From Liolophura sinensis (lineage: Eukaryota > Mollusca > Polyplacophora > Chitonida > Chitonidae), in NCBI RefSeq assembly GCF_032854445.1, contig NC_088298.1, positions 2,912,160 through 2,976,159 on the forward strand: DNA of 64,000 nucleotides, given 5' to 3'. Both the position numbers and the translations under genes were made by a program. Shown here in pieces: positions 37,501-42,445 of this stretch (position 1 is the stretch's first letter; the number at the start of each line of letters is the position of its first letter). The notes beneath the pieces are model-generated. The model made no database searches and was not told where the DNA came from. It saw nothing but the letters and a program-made list of their open reading frames with translations.

Positions 37501-39699
37501 ACGATTTATAGGCGAATGGCCTCAGCGATGTGACCAATGTTCGCACAACCGACCATAGAGCGATAACCAGCCAACACACATGGCCTCGTCTGCAGGATAT
37601 GGGAATGTACATGTGTGCACTTTCCCCATGTGATCATTGCTATCCAATGAAAAATGAAGTAGTTTTGTGGACTCGGCTCCTGAGCTTAGATTTATTCTGC
37701 GCGTGAGCACAAAATTGTACCATAGGTGCATAAAAGAGTTTGCAAACTTGAGATAGGCGATGATTATTTACCTGACTATGACTGTATCTTTGATTCTGTC
37801 AGGTGACCCCTTGGCAGGTAAGGAGAGAAGTCGACTGACAAGGACTGTGGAAGCAAACGGGAACACAGAAGAATACTCTGAGATATCTAACCCCGACCAG
37901 TACCTGGGCAAACAGAAAAAACAAAGCAAAAAGAGTAAACACAGAGAGTTAGCTCCCCTGAATGGGCCTGGACTGCCACCTGCCTTGGAGCAGCACAATC
38001 CATTGTCAGCAGGTAATGCTTCAACTCACACTTTTATATGGATGGCTCTTCTTTTCTTTAAATAAAGAATACTGTACTTCACCCAAAGTTAGGTATGTTA
38101 AACACGCTCTTTTAGAAGCAAGAAATTAATCAAACTTCACCAAAAAAAAACTTTTAAGTGGCCCTATAAGGTGGGTCATTCAATGAGAATCAAACAAAAT
38201 ATGACACTTGAAAAATGCTAAACTTTAGGTGAAATACAGTGCATAAAGTAAAATGTTTATGCTTCAAGTACATTTGTAGATGCCATAAGGCAACATTATT
38301 TGTGAGGGGATATCACAAAAATTGTTGTATGAAACTGTGTGAAAGTGGTCCCTGTTATATCCCCTGAGGGAATGTGTTTTTATTTCTTCTTCATGGCTAA
38401 GAGATCTTCAGGAGCTGCTTTTCAGAAATTTCTTTCATTGCTTTAGTTATTAGCTCGCTTTACGAAGAAAGGAGAGGTATTGTTAGAGTGGGACCAGATG
38501 CTGGTGGTGCCGGTGGCAGTGACAGTGTTGGTCTCCATGTTGCTTAAACTTTTTTGCCAAACATGGGGTTGCAGAGGCCACCCATAGTACACAGATAGCC
38601 AGTCATTGGTAGCAATTTGCATAATAAAGACTGAGGAAGTCCTTTACTTCATAGCTCAACATTTTTCTCAGCTATTCACACAGTTGCAGTTGCCTCCCAT
38701 AATACATGGATTGGCAAATGCAGTTCTCAGTTTGCATATCAAAGACCTCTGTGGTAAAATTGTGCACGAACTCCCCACAGTGTCCTTTACCACCACAATT
38801 ATTTAGAACTCCATGTGAAGTCACTGCTCTGCAATCCTCACGCATGCGATAAACAGTGATAGTTGTGGCAGTGTAATAATTTTGGTCTTTCTTGTTGATT
38901 TAATGGTGAAATCTTAGCACTATATAATTAGAGGGTAATATTGTGCTACTATTGTTGTTTGGTTTGGAGTTCAGTATTTTGAAAGTATCACATGACGTAA
39001 ACATTGTGCAGTTTTAGAAGCTTTTCAATCAGGCGAGTTACCGGTATTCTCTAAATGCCTTGTTAATTTGATTTTGACAGGTAAGTAAAACTATCCGTGT
39101 GTGTATTTGACTGGTTTTTAATCCCATCTGGAGGAAATTTATATTTACTTGGGGGACTATTTTATGGGTGGAAGAAACCAGACTAAACAGGATTATAGAA
39201 ACACACACAGGGCATCAGTGACAGCAGTAAGGTTCATGTTAGAGTAGGTCCTCATTATGGAAACCTCAAGCCAAACTGTGTATGTTGTTTTAAGGGGGCC
39301 TCCATGACCAAGGAGGTTTGCACGCCAGCACGGTGCAGTGACCCAGGAACCTCCCATCAATGCGGTCACTGTGAGTTCAAGTCTAGCTGGTGTCCTCTGG
39401 CTGTAAGTAGGAAGGTCTGTCAGCAACCTGCGGCTGGCCATCGGTTTCCTCTGGGCTATGCCCGGTTTCCTCCTACTATAATGCTGGTCGCCGTTGTATG
39501 GGTGAAATATTCTTGAGTACAGTGCAAAACACCAATCAAATAAATAAATACTTTGTTTTAAGGTTTCCATGATCTCAAGAGGCAGAAGGACATAGAGAAA
39601 CTAGTTCCAGACCTCGACGATTTAGGGCCTGTGGTGGACCAAGGTGGTTCTGAAGATATAATCAATGGGAGACAGAACAGGGAGATGCTGTCATTATGA
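13431..39699 (+). CDS. BBS9: BBS9 / PTHB1, BBSome subunit 9, complete coding region in 22 exons
   Basis: The join of 22 exons (listed one by one) gives 939 residues plus stop with unbroken phases and GT-AG introns. BBS9 is a core scaffold subunit of the BBSome, the coat that moves membrane proteins in and out of cilia. Family architecture: N-terminal beta-propeller (about residues 1-410), hinge, GAE Ig-like domain, platform domain, alpha-helical C-terminus. Seen: the start MSLFKARDWWST, KIIIGSFHGTLRIF, YEHNLQRTA, ICVQSMDGTVALFEQES, GKRL.DWAFNIGEQ, DLKGVIVSLS, FRLPLKLV, KITIDTNKPP, LLASKTS.RYRLQ, QFRAIQRRLL.RFKDKTPAP, LDTLLDGTYRQ and LKKHVALLCDRLGKG. The human protein has 887 residues; the extra length is mainly in the poorly conserved tail. 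Introns hold unusual splice-junction repeats. Confidence 0.96.
13874..14033 (+). CDS. BBS9: BBS9 coding exon 2
   Basis: Residues 38-90. The acceptor is GTTTCAG and the donor TC|GTAAGT. It begins DKIIIGSFHGTLRIFSPSPP (first propeller blade) and ends LHVGVGKFVS. Phase 2 at its end. Confidence 0.95.
14362..14573 (+). mobile_element. SINE-A copy, tail lost
   Basis: GGGTTAGCACGCCAGTGTGG, GTGAGTTCAAGTCCAGCTCA and CAACCTGCGGATTGTCATGG run to CGTCGTATAAGTC, after which the AATAAATA tail is missing. It is in BBS9 intron 2. Confidence 0.88.
14574..15866. other. BBS9 intron 2, right part, nothing recognised
   Basis: Unique AT-rich intron sequence. No exon-like segment, repeat array or SINE was seen before the exon 3 acceptor. 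Confidence 0.6.
15867..15931 (+). CDS. BBS9: BBS9 coding exon 3
   Basis: Residues 91-112, GTEKLHLAILHPRKLSVYSVS. The acceptor is TTTGACAG and the donor CAG|GTGACG, a weaker donor than most here. The reading frame stays open for about 70 codons into the downstream minisatellite. Confidence 0.95.
15955..17300. repeat. 36-bp minisatellite downstream of BBS9 exon 3
   Basis: Dozens of units of ATTGATGAATACACCCCAGA then AAACAACAGGATAGAC; degenerate on the right from about 16600. The 36-base period (12 codons, IDEYTPENNRID-like) keeps long frames open on both strands. It begins 24 bases after the exon 3 donor, in frame with exon 3. Confidence 0.95.
17456..17569 (+). CDS. BBS9: BBS9 coding exon 4
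   Basis: Residues 113-150, AVSGAVQHGSQYQFVLVYEH then NLQRTA and FGGVK. The acceptor TTACAG at 17455 is chosen because it gives a gap-free fit to the family length. A second AG at 17464 (GTATCAG) would be in frame and remove three residues. The donor is AAAG|GTCAGT. Confidence 0.9.
17870..18067 (+). mobile_element. SINE-A copy, 5'-truncated with small internal deletion
   Basis: GTGAGTTCAAATCCAGCTCA, TGCTGGCTTCCTCTCCAGCT, then CATAAAACACCAATCAGATA. It is in BBS9 intron 4. Confidence 0.9.
18457..18589 (+). mobile_element. SINE-A 3' half
   Basis: CCAGCAACCTGCGGATGGCC, CCCAGTTTCCTCCCACCATA and ACACCAATCAAATAAATAAA. It is 5'-truncated and in BBS9 intron 4. Confidence 0.92.
18931..19060 (+). repeat. 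Triplicated acceptor region of BBS9 exon 5
   Basis: TGGCCAAATACTGTGCTGTG followed by TTACCAGGTAAA occurs three times with a period of about 43 bases. The third copy ends in the true acceptor TTACCAG|GTAAAGATT. Copy 1 keeps the AG; copy 2 reads CCAAGTAAAGATT. Confidence 0.9.
19053..19227 (+). CDS. BBS9: BBS9 coding exon 5
   Basis: Residues 151-208. The acceptor is TTACCAG and the donor ACAA|GTATGT. It reads KDFICVQSMDGTVALFEQES then FAFSRFLPG and YLECYK. Two upstream echoes of the acceptor region are described at 18931-19060. Phase 2 at its end. Confidence 0.95.
19437..20624 (+). repeat. 39-bp minisatellite ending in the BBS9 exon 6 acceptor
   Basis: About 30 units of TTTGTATGACCTCAGATATC then ATGTACCTGACAGTTTCTG. 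The last unit, GTATGACGTCAG|ATATCAG, is the real splice acceptor plus the first exon bases. Blocks from 19470-19640 recur at 20255-20440, so a segmental duplication is nested in the array. Confidence 0.94.
20619..20694 (+). CDS. BBS9: BBS9 coding exon 6
   Basis: Residues 209-234, KYQTLAVSTDGPKEESQSIK then SGKRLT. The acceptor GACGTCAG|ATATCAG is the last unit of the 39-bp array. The alternative AG at 20624 breaks the frame, while this site restores the family YKYQVLAFATD pattern. The donor is ACC|GTAAGT, phase 0. Confidence 0.92.
20861..21067. mobile_element. MITE-1 copy c, intact
   Basis: TA precedes CCCTAATTCCTCAACCTTTT, and the right end GGCTGAAGAATTGTAG is followed by TA. It is 207 bases long. 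The body GATTTTGGAGACAAGACTAC matches copies a and b. It is in BBS9 intron 6. Confidence 0.87.
21093..21235. repeat. Dispersed repeat D, copy 2
   Basis: TAAACCACCAGCCTCTGACA, then AGTTACTGACAAACATTC, similar to 9076-9250. It is followed directly by a truncated SINE-A. Confidence 0.5.
21236..21426 (+). mobile_element. SINE-A copy, 5'-truncated
   Basis: GTCCAGCTCATGCTGGCTTC, GCTCTGCCCGGTTTCCTCCC and AAATAAATAAATACATAAAT. It is in BBS9 intron 6. Confidence 0.92.
21556..21643 (+). CDS. BBS9: BBS9 coding exon 7
   Basis: Residues 235-263, CDWAFNIGEQARNIAVITLS then PAVLVL. The acceptor is GTTTTCAG and the donor TTAG|GTGAGT. Most of this exon plus its donor is copied several times downstream (21657-22125). 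Phase 1 at its end. Confidence 0.94.
21644..22125 (+). repeat. Tandem pseudo-copies of BBS9 exon 7 and its donor
   Basis: At least five degenerate units of about 60-92 bases. Each repeats AGGAGAACAGGCCCGTAAT, then GTGATAACTCTAAGTCAGA, then the 3' exon end and GGTGAGTGC. Copies with an intact TTAG|GTGAGT end at 21734 and 21826, and a third has AAG|GTGAGT near 21965. They cannot be read as full in-frame exons. Confidence 0.93.
22138..22348 (+). mobile_element. SINE-A copy
   Basis: TTAGCATGCCAGTGTGGAGC, GTGAGTTCAAGTCCAGCTCT, CTGCCCGGTTTCCTCCCACC and ACACCAATCAAATAATTA, with a short internal deletion before CCGTAAGTGAAG. Confidence 0.92.
22439..22770 (-). mobile_element. SINE-B (second tRNA-derived SINE)
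   Basis: On the minus strand the head reads GGCCCCGATAGCATAGTTGG, then GTACAGCACCCACTTCGG and GGATCAATCCTGGGTTGAGT. These are A-box-like and B-box-like sequences of a tRNA. The 3' end is the complement of AGTGCTTGGGGTTTAACGTC. It is unrelated in body to SINE-A. It abuts foldback C. Confidence 0.82.
22780..23291. mobile_element. Palindromic element with TTAA duplications (foldback C)
   Basis: The left flank is TTAA (22776-22779) then AGAAGAAGAAAATGAAAGAG; the right end CTCCACCT is followed by TTAA (23292-23295). The inverted arms, over 200 bases, share ATTTTTGTATGGTGGG and ACTTTTGATATTTAT. Length and TTAA flanks match foldback A at 7050-7513. Its right end (complement AGGTGGAG...TCAGATGAAAGA) resembles that of A (AGGCAAAG...TCAGATGAAAGA). 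Confidence 0.82.
23479..23571 (+). CDS. BBS9: BBS9 coding exon 8
   Basis: Residues 264-294, GERSILCVTDTGKLKFAKKL then DYSATCLCAYA. The acceptor is CGTGCAG and the donor GCTG|GTGAGT. The pyrimidine tract is short. The TTAA-flanked foldback element C ends about 190 bases upstream. Confidence 0.94.
23632..23700 (+). mobile_element. SINE-C fragment
   Basis: GGGTGTCATGTCTGGTGTCT, then GGGATGCTTCACTGAGAAAG, matches the middle of the element at 34461-34778. It is just downstream of BBS9 exon 8. Confidence 0.6.
24427..24556 (+). CDS. BBS9: BBS9 coding exon 9
   Basis: Residues 295-337, VKENSISYLVGTQTGSVRVY then QDTTLKWAATMQHVAVHLEV. The acceptor is CTTCACAG and the donor TTCAG|GTGAGG. QDxTLKWA is a conserved propeller motif of BBS9. 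Phase 2 at its end. Confidence 0.94.
24557..25324. other. BBS9 intron 9, left part
   Basis: No exon or element was recognised. A short inverted pair (CCAACTCTTTCTCCAGG near 25099 and CCTGGAGAAAGGGTTGG near 25232) encloses about 150 bases and may be the ends of a small TIR element. Confidence 0.5.
25325..25560 (+). mobile_element. Diverged tRNA-derived SINE, related to SINE-A
   Basis: CATGCTGGCTCAGATGGTTA resembles an A-box and TTGTGAGTTCAAATCCAGCC a B-box. Then AGAAGGTTTGCCAGGGACTT parallels the SINE-A body. There is no AATAAATA tail. Confidence 0.7.
25925..26106 (+). CDS. BBS9: BBS9 coding exon 10
   Basis: Residues 338-398. It reads DLKGVIVSLSDWGRLECSYL then GTDPAIFVPP and EVNYTDMDKEMIQLQRQI. 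The acceptor CTGACAG at 25924 gives the right phase; the upstream AG at 25912 would hit a stop. The donor is ACAA|GTGGGT, repeated as a 20-bp array directly downstream. Confidence 0.9.
26107..26660 (+). repeat. 20-bp minisatellite copied from the BBS9 exon 10 donor
   Basis: The exon end TCTCACAAGACAA|GTGGGTAG is the first unit. The array repeats TAGCTCACAAGACAAGTGGG about 20 times. A larger block (TAGTAGGTATTTCACTACAC and so on) is inserted three times at spacings of about 120-150 bases. Many units retain the donor-like AAGTGGGT or AAGTAGGT. Confidence 0.94.
26838..26914 (+). CDS. BBS9: BBS9 coding exon 11
   Basis: Residues 399-424, VLPSVSSEDDLIVMATTNPE then LDQPS. The acceptor is TTTTTTCCCTCAG and the donor TCA|GTAAGT. 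It is the hinge between the propeller and the GAE domain. SEDDL matches the family motif. Phase 0. Confidence 0.93.
27388..27512 (+). mobile_element. SINE-A 3' half next to BBS9 exon 12
   Basis: CAGCAACCTGAGAATGGTTG, AGGTTTCCTCCCACCATACT and AATACAAATCAAATAAATAA. The tail ends 24 bases before the exon 12 acceptor, so it supplies the branch-point region. Confidence 0.88.
27536..27592 (+). CDS. BBS9: BBS9 coding exon 12
   Basis: Residues 425-443, VASGVEVQDDISIPSISVK. The acceptor is GTGTTTCAG and the donor AAAG|GTACTG. A SINE tail ends only 24 bases upstream of the acceptor. Phase 0 at both ends, so skipping would keep frame. Confidence 0.92.
27593..28756. other. BBS9 intron 12, nothing recognised
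   Basis: Unique AT-rich intron sequence without arrays or SINEs that I can identify. Confidence 0.6.
28757..28859 (+). CDS. BBS9: BBS9 coding exon 13
   Basis: Residues 444-477 in the GAE Ig-like domain, IQFKSKILIENIKVVIEVSW then QSEFSIHSI. The acceptor is TTACGCAG and the donor ATTG|GTGAGT. Similarity to vertebrates is moderate, and placement is supported by phase and order. Phase 1. Confidence 0.9.
28957..29036 (+). mobile_element. SINE-A tail fragment, old
   Basis: GTGAAATGTTCTTAAGTACG, then GCTTAAAACACCAGTCAAGT, matches the 3' end of SINE-A. It is degenerate. Confidence 0.65.
29350..29410 (-). mobile_element. tRNA-like SINE head fragment
   Basis: The minus strand reads CCCCTTAGCTCAGTTGGTAG then AATGCTGGATTACATATG, with a good A-box but no B-box or acceptor stem pairing. 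It is a SINE or tRNA pseudogene fragment rather than a tRNA gene. Confidence 0.5.
29640..30523 (+). repeat. 32-bp minisatellite ending in the BBS9 exon 14 acceptor
   Basis: About 27 units of CTCTGTATGTAAGGTTTTCT then CTCACTACACTC. The last one, ATTTTCTCTCAG, is the real acceptor. Variant units CTCCGCAGGTAACGG carry both an acceptor-like CAG and a donor-like GGTAAC. The array is pyrimidine-rich throughout. Confidence 0.94.
30524..30628 (+). CDS. BBS9: BBS9 coding exon 14
   Basis: Residues 478-512, PTKSVEKMVSVFQRGNSLPS then LTGHIMAKY. The acceptor TTTTCTCTCAG is the last, altered unit of a 32-bp array. The donor is TCAG|GTAAGT. Phase 1. Confidence 0.92.
30970..31226 (+). mobile_element. SINE-A copy, near full length
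   Basis: GGGGCCTCTGTGGCTCATTT head, GCTCATGCTGGCTTCCTCTC, CTGCCCGGTTTCCTCCCACC and CAGTCAAATAAATAAATAAA. It is in BBS9 intron 14. No clear target-site duplication was found. Confidence 0.94.
31646..31786 (+). CDS. BBS9: BBS9 coding exon 15
   Basis: Residues 513-559, with FRLPLKLVVKP and KITIDTNKPPANL, among the best conserved BBS9 motifs (platform domain). The acceptor is TTCTGCAG and the donor CCCAG|GTAAGT. Degenerate copies of its 3' end follow in the intron. Phase 1. Confidence 0.95.
31787..32150 (+). repeat. Degenerate copies of the BBS9 exon 15 3' end and donor
   Basis: The real junction is TTCCCAG|GTAAGTTTGCAG. Echoes occur as AAGCCCAGGTAAGTCTT (about 31835), TGCAAACCCAGGTAAGTTTG (about 31890), a worn copy near 32030-32090, and TTCACAGGTAAGCCTCC (about 32135). 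Exonic words such as ACCTGCAAAC and GATACCA recur too. Confidence 0.8.
32205..32335 (+). mobile_element. SINE-A fragment, old
   Basis: AGTAACTTTCCCAAGGTCGA, then CTCTTGAGTATCACATGAAA and CATCAGATAAATATT. It is diverged and forms a tail-to-tail pair with the next element. Confidence 0.6.
32336..32448 (-). mobile_element. SINE-A fragment, opposite orientation
   Basis: GACTGGTGTTGTACATGAGC, TCAAGAATATTTCACTTGTA and GTAGTGGGAGGAAACCAGGC. With the plus-strand fragment at 32205 it makes an inverted pair that could form a hairpin in BBS9 intron 15. Confidence 0.82.
32506..32601 (+). CDS. BBS9: BBS9 coding exon 16
   Basis: Residues 560-591, DLLGENAGGPGAALGFQYYG then PLVTLLASKTS. The acceptor is GTGTTTCAG and the donor CAC|GTGAGT. 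LLASKTS matches the family VLASKTSQRYR, completed by exon 17. Phase 1. Confidence 0.94.
33041..33294 (+). mobile_element. SINE-A reference copy with perfect target-site duplication
   Basis: The head GGGGCCTCCGTGGCTCAGTT has an A-box-like sequence, and GTGAGTTCAAGTCCAGCTCA is B-box-like. The body holds CAGCAACCTGCGGATGGTCG, TTTTCTCCCACCATAATGCT and GCCGCCGTCGTATAAGTGAA, and the tail is poly-A. The 12-base duplication TCAAATTGAGCC lies at 33029-33040 and 33295-33306. It is a tRNA-derived, non-coding retroposon that needs a LINE partner, not seen in this window. The perfect duplication and low divergence indicate a recent insertion. Confidence 0.97.
33540..33655 (+). repeat. Triplicated acceptor and start of BBS9 exon 17
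   Basis: Three variants in a row: TTTTAGGGAAGTACAGAATA, ATTTCAGAGAGTTACGAACT and the real ATTTCAG|AGAGGTACAGAC. Each is followed by AGTGYGATA. The second decoy has an intact AG acceptor 40-odd bases upstream of the true one. Confidence 0.88.
33624..33796 (+). CDS. BBS9: BBS9 coding exon 17
   Basis: Residues 592-649, RYRLQCDNFESMWLITTELV then FKASFSGAIPLMEYFEVVDR. The acceptor is TTATTTCAG and the donor GAG|GTGAGC. Two degraded echoes of the acceptor and exon start precede it (33540-33610). Phase 0. Confidence 0.95.
33912..33995. repeat. Dispersed repeat R, partial copy
   Basis: TTTAGCACAAAAAGCAATGT, then TTTTGTGACATTTATTTGGT, resembles 8220-8300. It is a short fragment. Confidence 0.5.
34056..34262. 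repeat. 17-18 bp tandem array
   Basis: Repeats of AGTCTCACATAAAGTTCA and CAGTCTCACATGAAGTTCC. It lies within BBS9 intron 17, not at a junction. Confidence 0.9.
34461..34778 (+). mobile_element. SINE-C (third tRNA-derived SINE)
   Basis: The head GTGGCCCATTGGTTAGAGCA then TCCACCTCGAAGTCG is tRNA-like, with AGGATCAAACCC in the B-box place. The body includes GGTGTCATGTCTGGTGTTTT, and the end TATGACATTAAACCCCAAGC runs straight into the TACA microsatellite. Confidence 0.85.
34779..35008. repeat. ATACATAC microsatellite, expanded SINE-C tail
   Basis: About 230 bases of (TACA)n with regular ATATACATAC interruptions. It starts at the 3' end of SINE-C, so it is most simply the expanded retroposon tail. 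ORFs read from it on both strands are artefacts. Confidence 0.95.
35132..35381 (+). mobile_element. SINE-A copy, diverged
   Basis: CCCATGGCCGAGGAGGTTAG head, CAGGCTTCTTCTCTGGTCAT, AAAATGCTGGCCGTCGTCAT and AACACCAGTAGTATAAATAA. It ends about 50 bases before the exon 18 acceptor. Confidence 0.9.
35436..35588 (+). CDS. BBS9: BBS9 coding exon 18
   Basis: Residues 650-700, CRLEAEHCKEMLDQRASQFR then AIQRRLLTRFKDKTPAPL and LDTLLDGTYRQ. It is the most conserved exon of the gene. The acceptor is TTTGACAG and the donor CAG|GTGAGT. Its last 36 bases and donor are tandemly copied downstream. Phase 0. Confidence 0.96.
35589..35935 (+). repeat. Tandem copies of the BBS9 exon 18 3' end and donor
   Basis: Six units of about 58 bases. 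Each has AACCTGGACACGTTACTGGA, GGTACCTACAGACAG and a donor such as GGTGAGTGCTTAAC. One unit has CAGCTGAGT, with the donor destroyed. The exonic parts are almost unchanged, so the duplication is recent. Confidence 0.96.
36212..36394 (+). CDS. BBS9: BBS9 coding exon 19
   Basis: Residues 701-761, IVALGDAIDDKRLEQRRAAN then helical LLNLLLKLWLELTDKEMVVL. The acceptor is CATTACAG and the donor CAG|GTAACC. It belongs to the helical C-terminal region. Phase 0 on both sides. Confidence 0.94.
36472..36543 (+). mobile_element. SINE-A tail fragment
   Basis: ATTCTCAAGTGCAGCATTAA, then ACAATCAAATAAATAAATAA. Only the 3' end is recognisable. Confidence 0.7.
36553..36640 (+). pseudogene. Partial copy of BBS9 exon 20 with its acceptor
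   Basis: AATTATCTCCCTTTCTCAG and GCCTGGGAGAAAATGGTGGA parallel the true GTTATCTCCCTTTTACAG and GGCTGGGAGGAGAGTGTGGA 500 bases downstream. The frame AWEKMVDSTVTHMV stays open for 33 codons, but no donor is present. Another weak acceptor echo (TTTTTCTCAGGACTGGAAGA) lies at about 36722. Confidence 0.88.
37059..37248 (+). CDS. BBS9: BBS9 coding exon 20
   Basis: Residues 762-824, GWEESVDSTVTHMLRTVLAK then LKKHVALLCDRLGKGARL. The acceptor is CCCTTTTACAG and the donor CAAG|GTACAT. A partial copy of its start lies at 36553-36640. Phase 1. Confidence 0.95.
37328..37469. repeat. Imperfect inverted repeat, about 140 bp
   Basis: AGGATAAATTTG and GATATAGAAATATATTGTGT pair with ACACCATATATTTCCATATT and GTATTTATCCT. 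It is a possible small MITE or hairpin in BBS9 intron 20. Confidence 0.65.
37803..38012 (+). CDS. BBS9: BBS9 coding exon 21
   Basis: Residues 825-894. It is low-complexity, basic and polar (KQKKQSKKSKHRE, LNGPGLPPALEQ), unlike the human tail in sequence but in the same place. The acceptor is GATTCTGTCAG and the donor GCAG|GTAATG. This exon accounts for most of the extra length over human BBS9. Phase 1. Confidence 0.85.
38013..39284. other. BBS9 intron 21, left part, nothing recognised
   Basis: About 1.3 kb of unique sequence; no arrays, SINEs or exon-like segments were seen. Confidence 0.6.
39295..39552 (+). mobile_element. SINE-A inserted at the BBS9 exon 22 acceptor
   Basis: GGGGGCCTCCATGACCAAGG head, GTGAGTTCAAGTCTAGCTGG, CCCGGTTTCCTCCTACTATA and CACCAATCAAATAAATAAAT. 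The target-site duplication TTGTTTTAAG is at 39285-39294 and 39553-39562. The right copy is the functional acceptor of exon 22, ending exactly at the exon start. Confidence 0.93.
39563..39699 (+). CDS. BBS9: BBS9 coding exon 22 (terminal coding exon)
   Basis: Residues 895-939 and the TGA at 39697-39699. It reads FHDLKRQKDIEKLVPDLDDL and is an acidic tail ending REMLSL. The acceptor is TTGTTTTAAG, an AAG acceptor that is the 3' target-site duplication of the SINE at 39295-39552. A good donor CAG|GTGAGT sits at 39713/39714, 14 bases after the stop. Confidence 0.87.
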
Positions 39700-40332
39700 G
39701 GTCTGCAGGCCAGGTGAGTGAGGCTTTGTACAGTGTGATATAGTGGGGGATCTTGACCTGCCCATTGGAGGGTGAAGATCAGAGAGATGGTGTTTTGTGA
39801 GGTTTTATAAGTAGACACATGTAACTGATAAGATATGGGTTTCCTTCTAACTGTTCATGTAAATGCTTAAATAGTGACAAATTACACGCCCCCTTTCACA
39901 CGGGCTTAGGCACAATTTACAGAAATGAAGTGCTGTTAATGGCAGTCTCTTACACATCACTGGTATAGAATTGCTCAAAAGACCCTCCCACATAGTAGGA
40001 GGAGTCAAAGCAAAGGGAACAGGTGATTGTGGATTAAAGATATTAAATACACCTATAATTACTTACCATATTTAATCCATACTCGTTGTAGCACATCTGC
40101 TGCTGTCTACGCTCCCTTTACATCACTGCCACCACTAGGCAAGCTTGATCTTTGGAATGGGCGTAACGCATTTACGCTTCTTTAGGTTGACTTATAATCA
40201 GCTTTCATCTGTAAGATTGGTTCATTTGACCTTTGGAACAGTGCTGTGAATACTTTTGATGAAGAGGATGTACATGTATTAAGTATTAATAGAAACAAAG
40301 GTTGTGACAGAGGTTTTCCATTCTGTGACATC

Positions 40333-40574
40333 GAGGGGGTCAGCACACCAGCACAGCGTAATAACCCAGGAGCCTCCCACCAAAGTGATCGCTGTAAGTT
40401 CGTCCAGCTTATGCTGGCATCCACTCTGGCCATACGTGGGAAGGTCTGTCAACAACCTGCAGATGGTCATGAGTTTCCTATGGGTTCTGCCCAATTTCCT
40501 CCCACCGCCTTCGTATAAGTAAAATACGGCTAGTACAACATAAAACACCAACCAGATAAATAAATAAAATAAAC
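40333..40574 (+). mobile_element. SINE-A copy
   Basis: GGTCAGCACACCAGCACAGC, TGGCATCCACTCTGGCCATA, CTGCCCAATTTCCTCCCACC and ACACCAACCAGATAAATAAA. It is downstream of the BBS9 stop codon. Confidence 0.9.
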
Positions 40575-41154
40575 ATTATCTGCGGCCTCATCAGTGTGTA
40601 CTTAGGAGCGTGTGTCATATACTTTATACATACATAAACCTCGTAAAAATTGCTGGCTGTCCATTTGGAATTCTCAAACCTTCAAGTGGTCTCTCATCAA
40701 GGCCTTGGTATTTACTTTCTCAACTTTTCCTTTCACGTGGCTGTTACTTATTTTGAGTACCATTCTCTAATTTTTAGGCCAGACCTTAGTAACCATGTGA
40801 GGAAAAAAGAAACTAACTATTCCTGCTACAGTTAAATGTATATTGGCTAAAAAGAGCAGATCAGGTGTTCCAAATATTAGAAGAATCCAAAGAGCCCAAC
40901 TCATTTCGTTCATTTGTACTTAAAAATAATCTTTATTTTATTCACTAACAGGCATTGTAATCTTGTGTGAATTGTTTTGTCTTCCTTTAATGAATGAGTT
41001 GTTATGTTGACCTCTATTAAAATTCCCTGGACCTCGTACAGCAGTTTGAAATGGGGCTGAAAACATGAAGTTTAAATCCCTTCAGAGTGAGTGAGTGAAT
41101 TCTATTGAATGGATATCCTGTTTCACATCTAGAGGATGGACACAGAATATTTCC

Positions 41155-41414
41155 TCATTTGGTTAGCGCGCTAACGCATCGTAATGACCCAGGAATCTCT
41201 CACCAATACGGTCGCTGTGAGTTCAATTCCAGCTCATGCTGGCTTCCTCTCCGGCCATATGTGGGAAGGTCTGCCGGCAGCCTGAGGATGGTTGTGGGTT
41301 TCCCCCGGGCTCTGGCTGGTTTCCTCCCACCATAATGCTGGCCGCCGTCGTATAAGTGAAATATTCTTGAGTACGGCGTAAAACACCCATCAAATAAATA
41401 AATAAATAAACATG
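41155..41414 (+). mobile_element. SINE-A copy with 10-bp target-site duplication
   Basis: It starts within the A-box (TTGGTTAGCGCGCTAACGCA), then GCTCATGCTGGCTTCCTCTC, ATAATGCTGGCCGCCGTCGT and AATAAATAAATAAATAAA. GAATATTTCC flanks it at 41145-41154 and 41415-41424. It is slightly 5'-truncated and otherwise close to the reference. Confidence 0.94.
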
Positions 41415-41879
41415 GAATATTTCCATATGATGTGTACGTGTATGTATTCAGCTGTTAACTGAGAACTAGGACTTTCCCCTCAGTTTATTTGCTTATTGTG
41501 CAGTCACTCTAAGCAGAAACAGTAATTTCTCCCTCCGGAAAGTACGGCAGCCATACTTTCCTAAATTCAGCCACCCGCATCTGTATTGTCCAGCCAAGCA
41601 CATCTTGGCCATGTTGCCATACATAGAGCATCAGAACAGAAACAAAGCCCCTGTGCTATTCGTGCATTTCTTATATCCACTCCATTCCACAGCTAATCAC
41701 AGAAATGGTGTATTGTGTATAACAGTAAAGCAACCGTTTAAGTGGGAGAAAGACTGTAACTGTACATTCCTGGATGATTTATACTTTCTTATCCGGGAAT
41801 GTGCACTATGAAGCCTTTCTCCACACCGACTGTAAGGAAATATGAGGTACCCACCTCATGTGTGATAACAAGGCTGCTT

Positions 41880-42445
41880 GTACAGAGAAGTAATAACATG
41901 TACTTCTCTGTAGTATCAGAGAGACAGGAAAGTGTGAAATAACATGTCTGTAGTATGAAAGAGAGAGGAAAGTATGAAATAACATGTAAATGCCTATAGC
42001 GTGAAAGGGACAGGAAGGTATGGAATAACATGCACTTGTTCGTAATATGAAAGAGAGGAAAGTATGAAATAACATGTACATGTCTGAAGTATGAAAGAGA
42101 CATTGAAGTGTGAAATAACATTTACTTCTGTGTAGCATGAAAGAGAGAGTGAAATAACATGTACATGTCTGTAATGTGAAATAGACAGGAAAGTGTGAAA
42201 TAACATGTACATGTCTGTAGCATGAAAGAGACAGGAAATGTGAAATAAAATGTAGATTTCTGTAGTAAGAAATAGACAGGAAAGTGTGAAATAACATGTA
42301 CATGTCTGTAGCATGAAAGAGACAGGAAAGTGTGAAATAGCATGTACATTTCTGTAGCATGAAAGAGACAGGAAAATGTGAAATAACATGTATATGTCTG
42401 TAGTATGAAAGAGACAGAAAAGTATGAAATAACATGTACATATTT
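41880..42445. repeat. About 45-bp minisatellite
   Basis: Twelve or so units of GAAATAACATGTACATGTCT then GTAGTATGAAAGAGACAGG. Unit length varies by a few bases, so frames shift between units. Confidence 0.94.
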
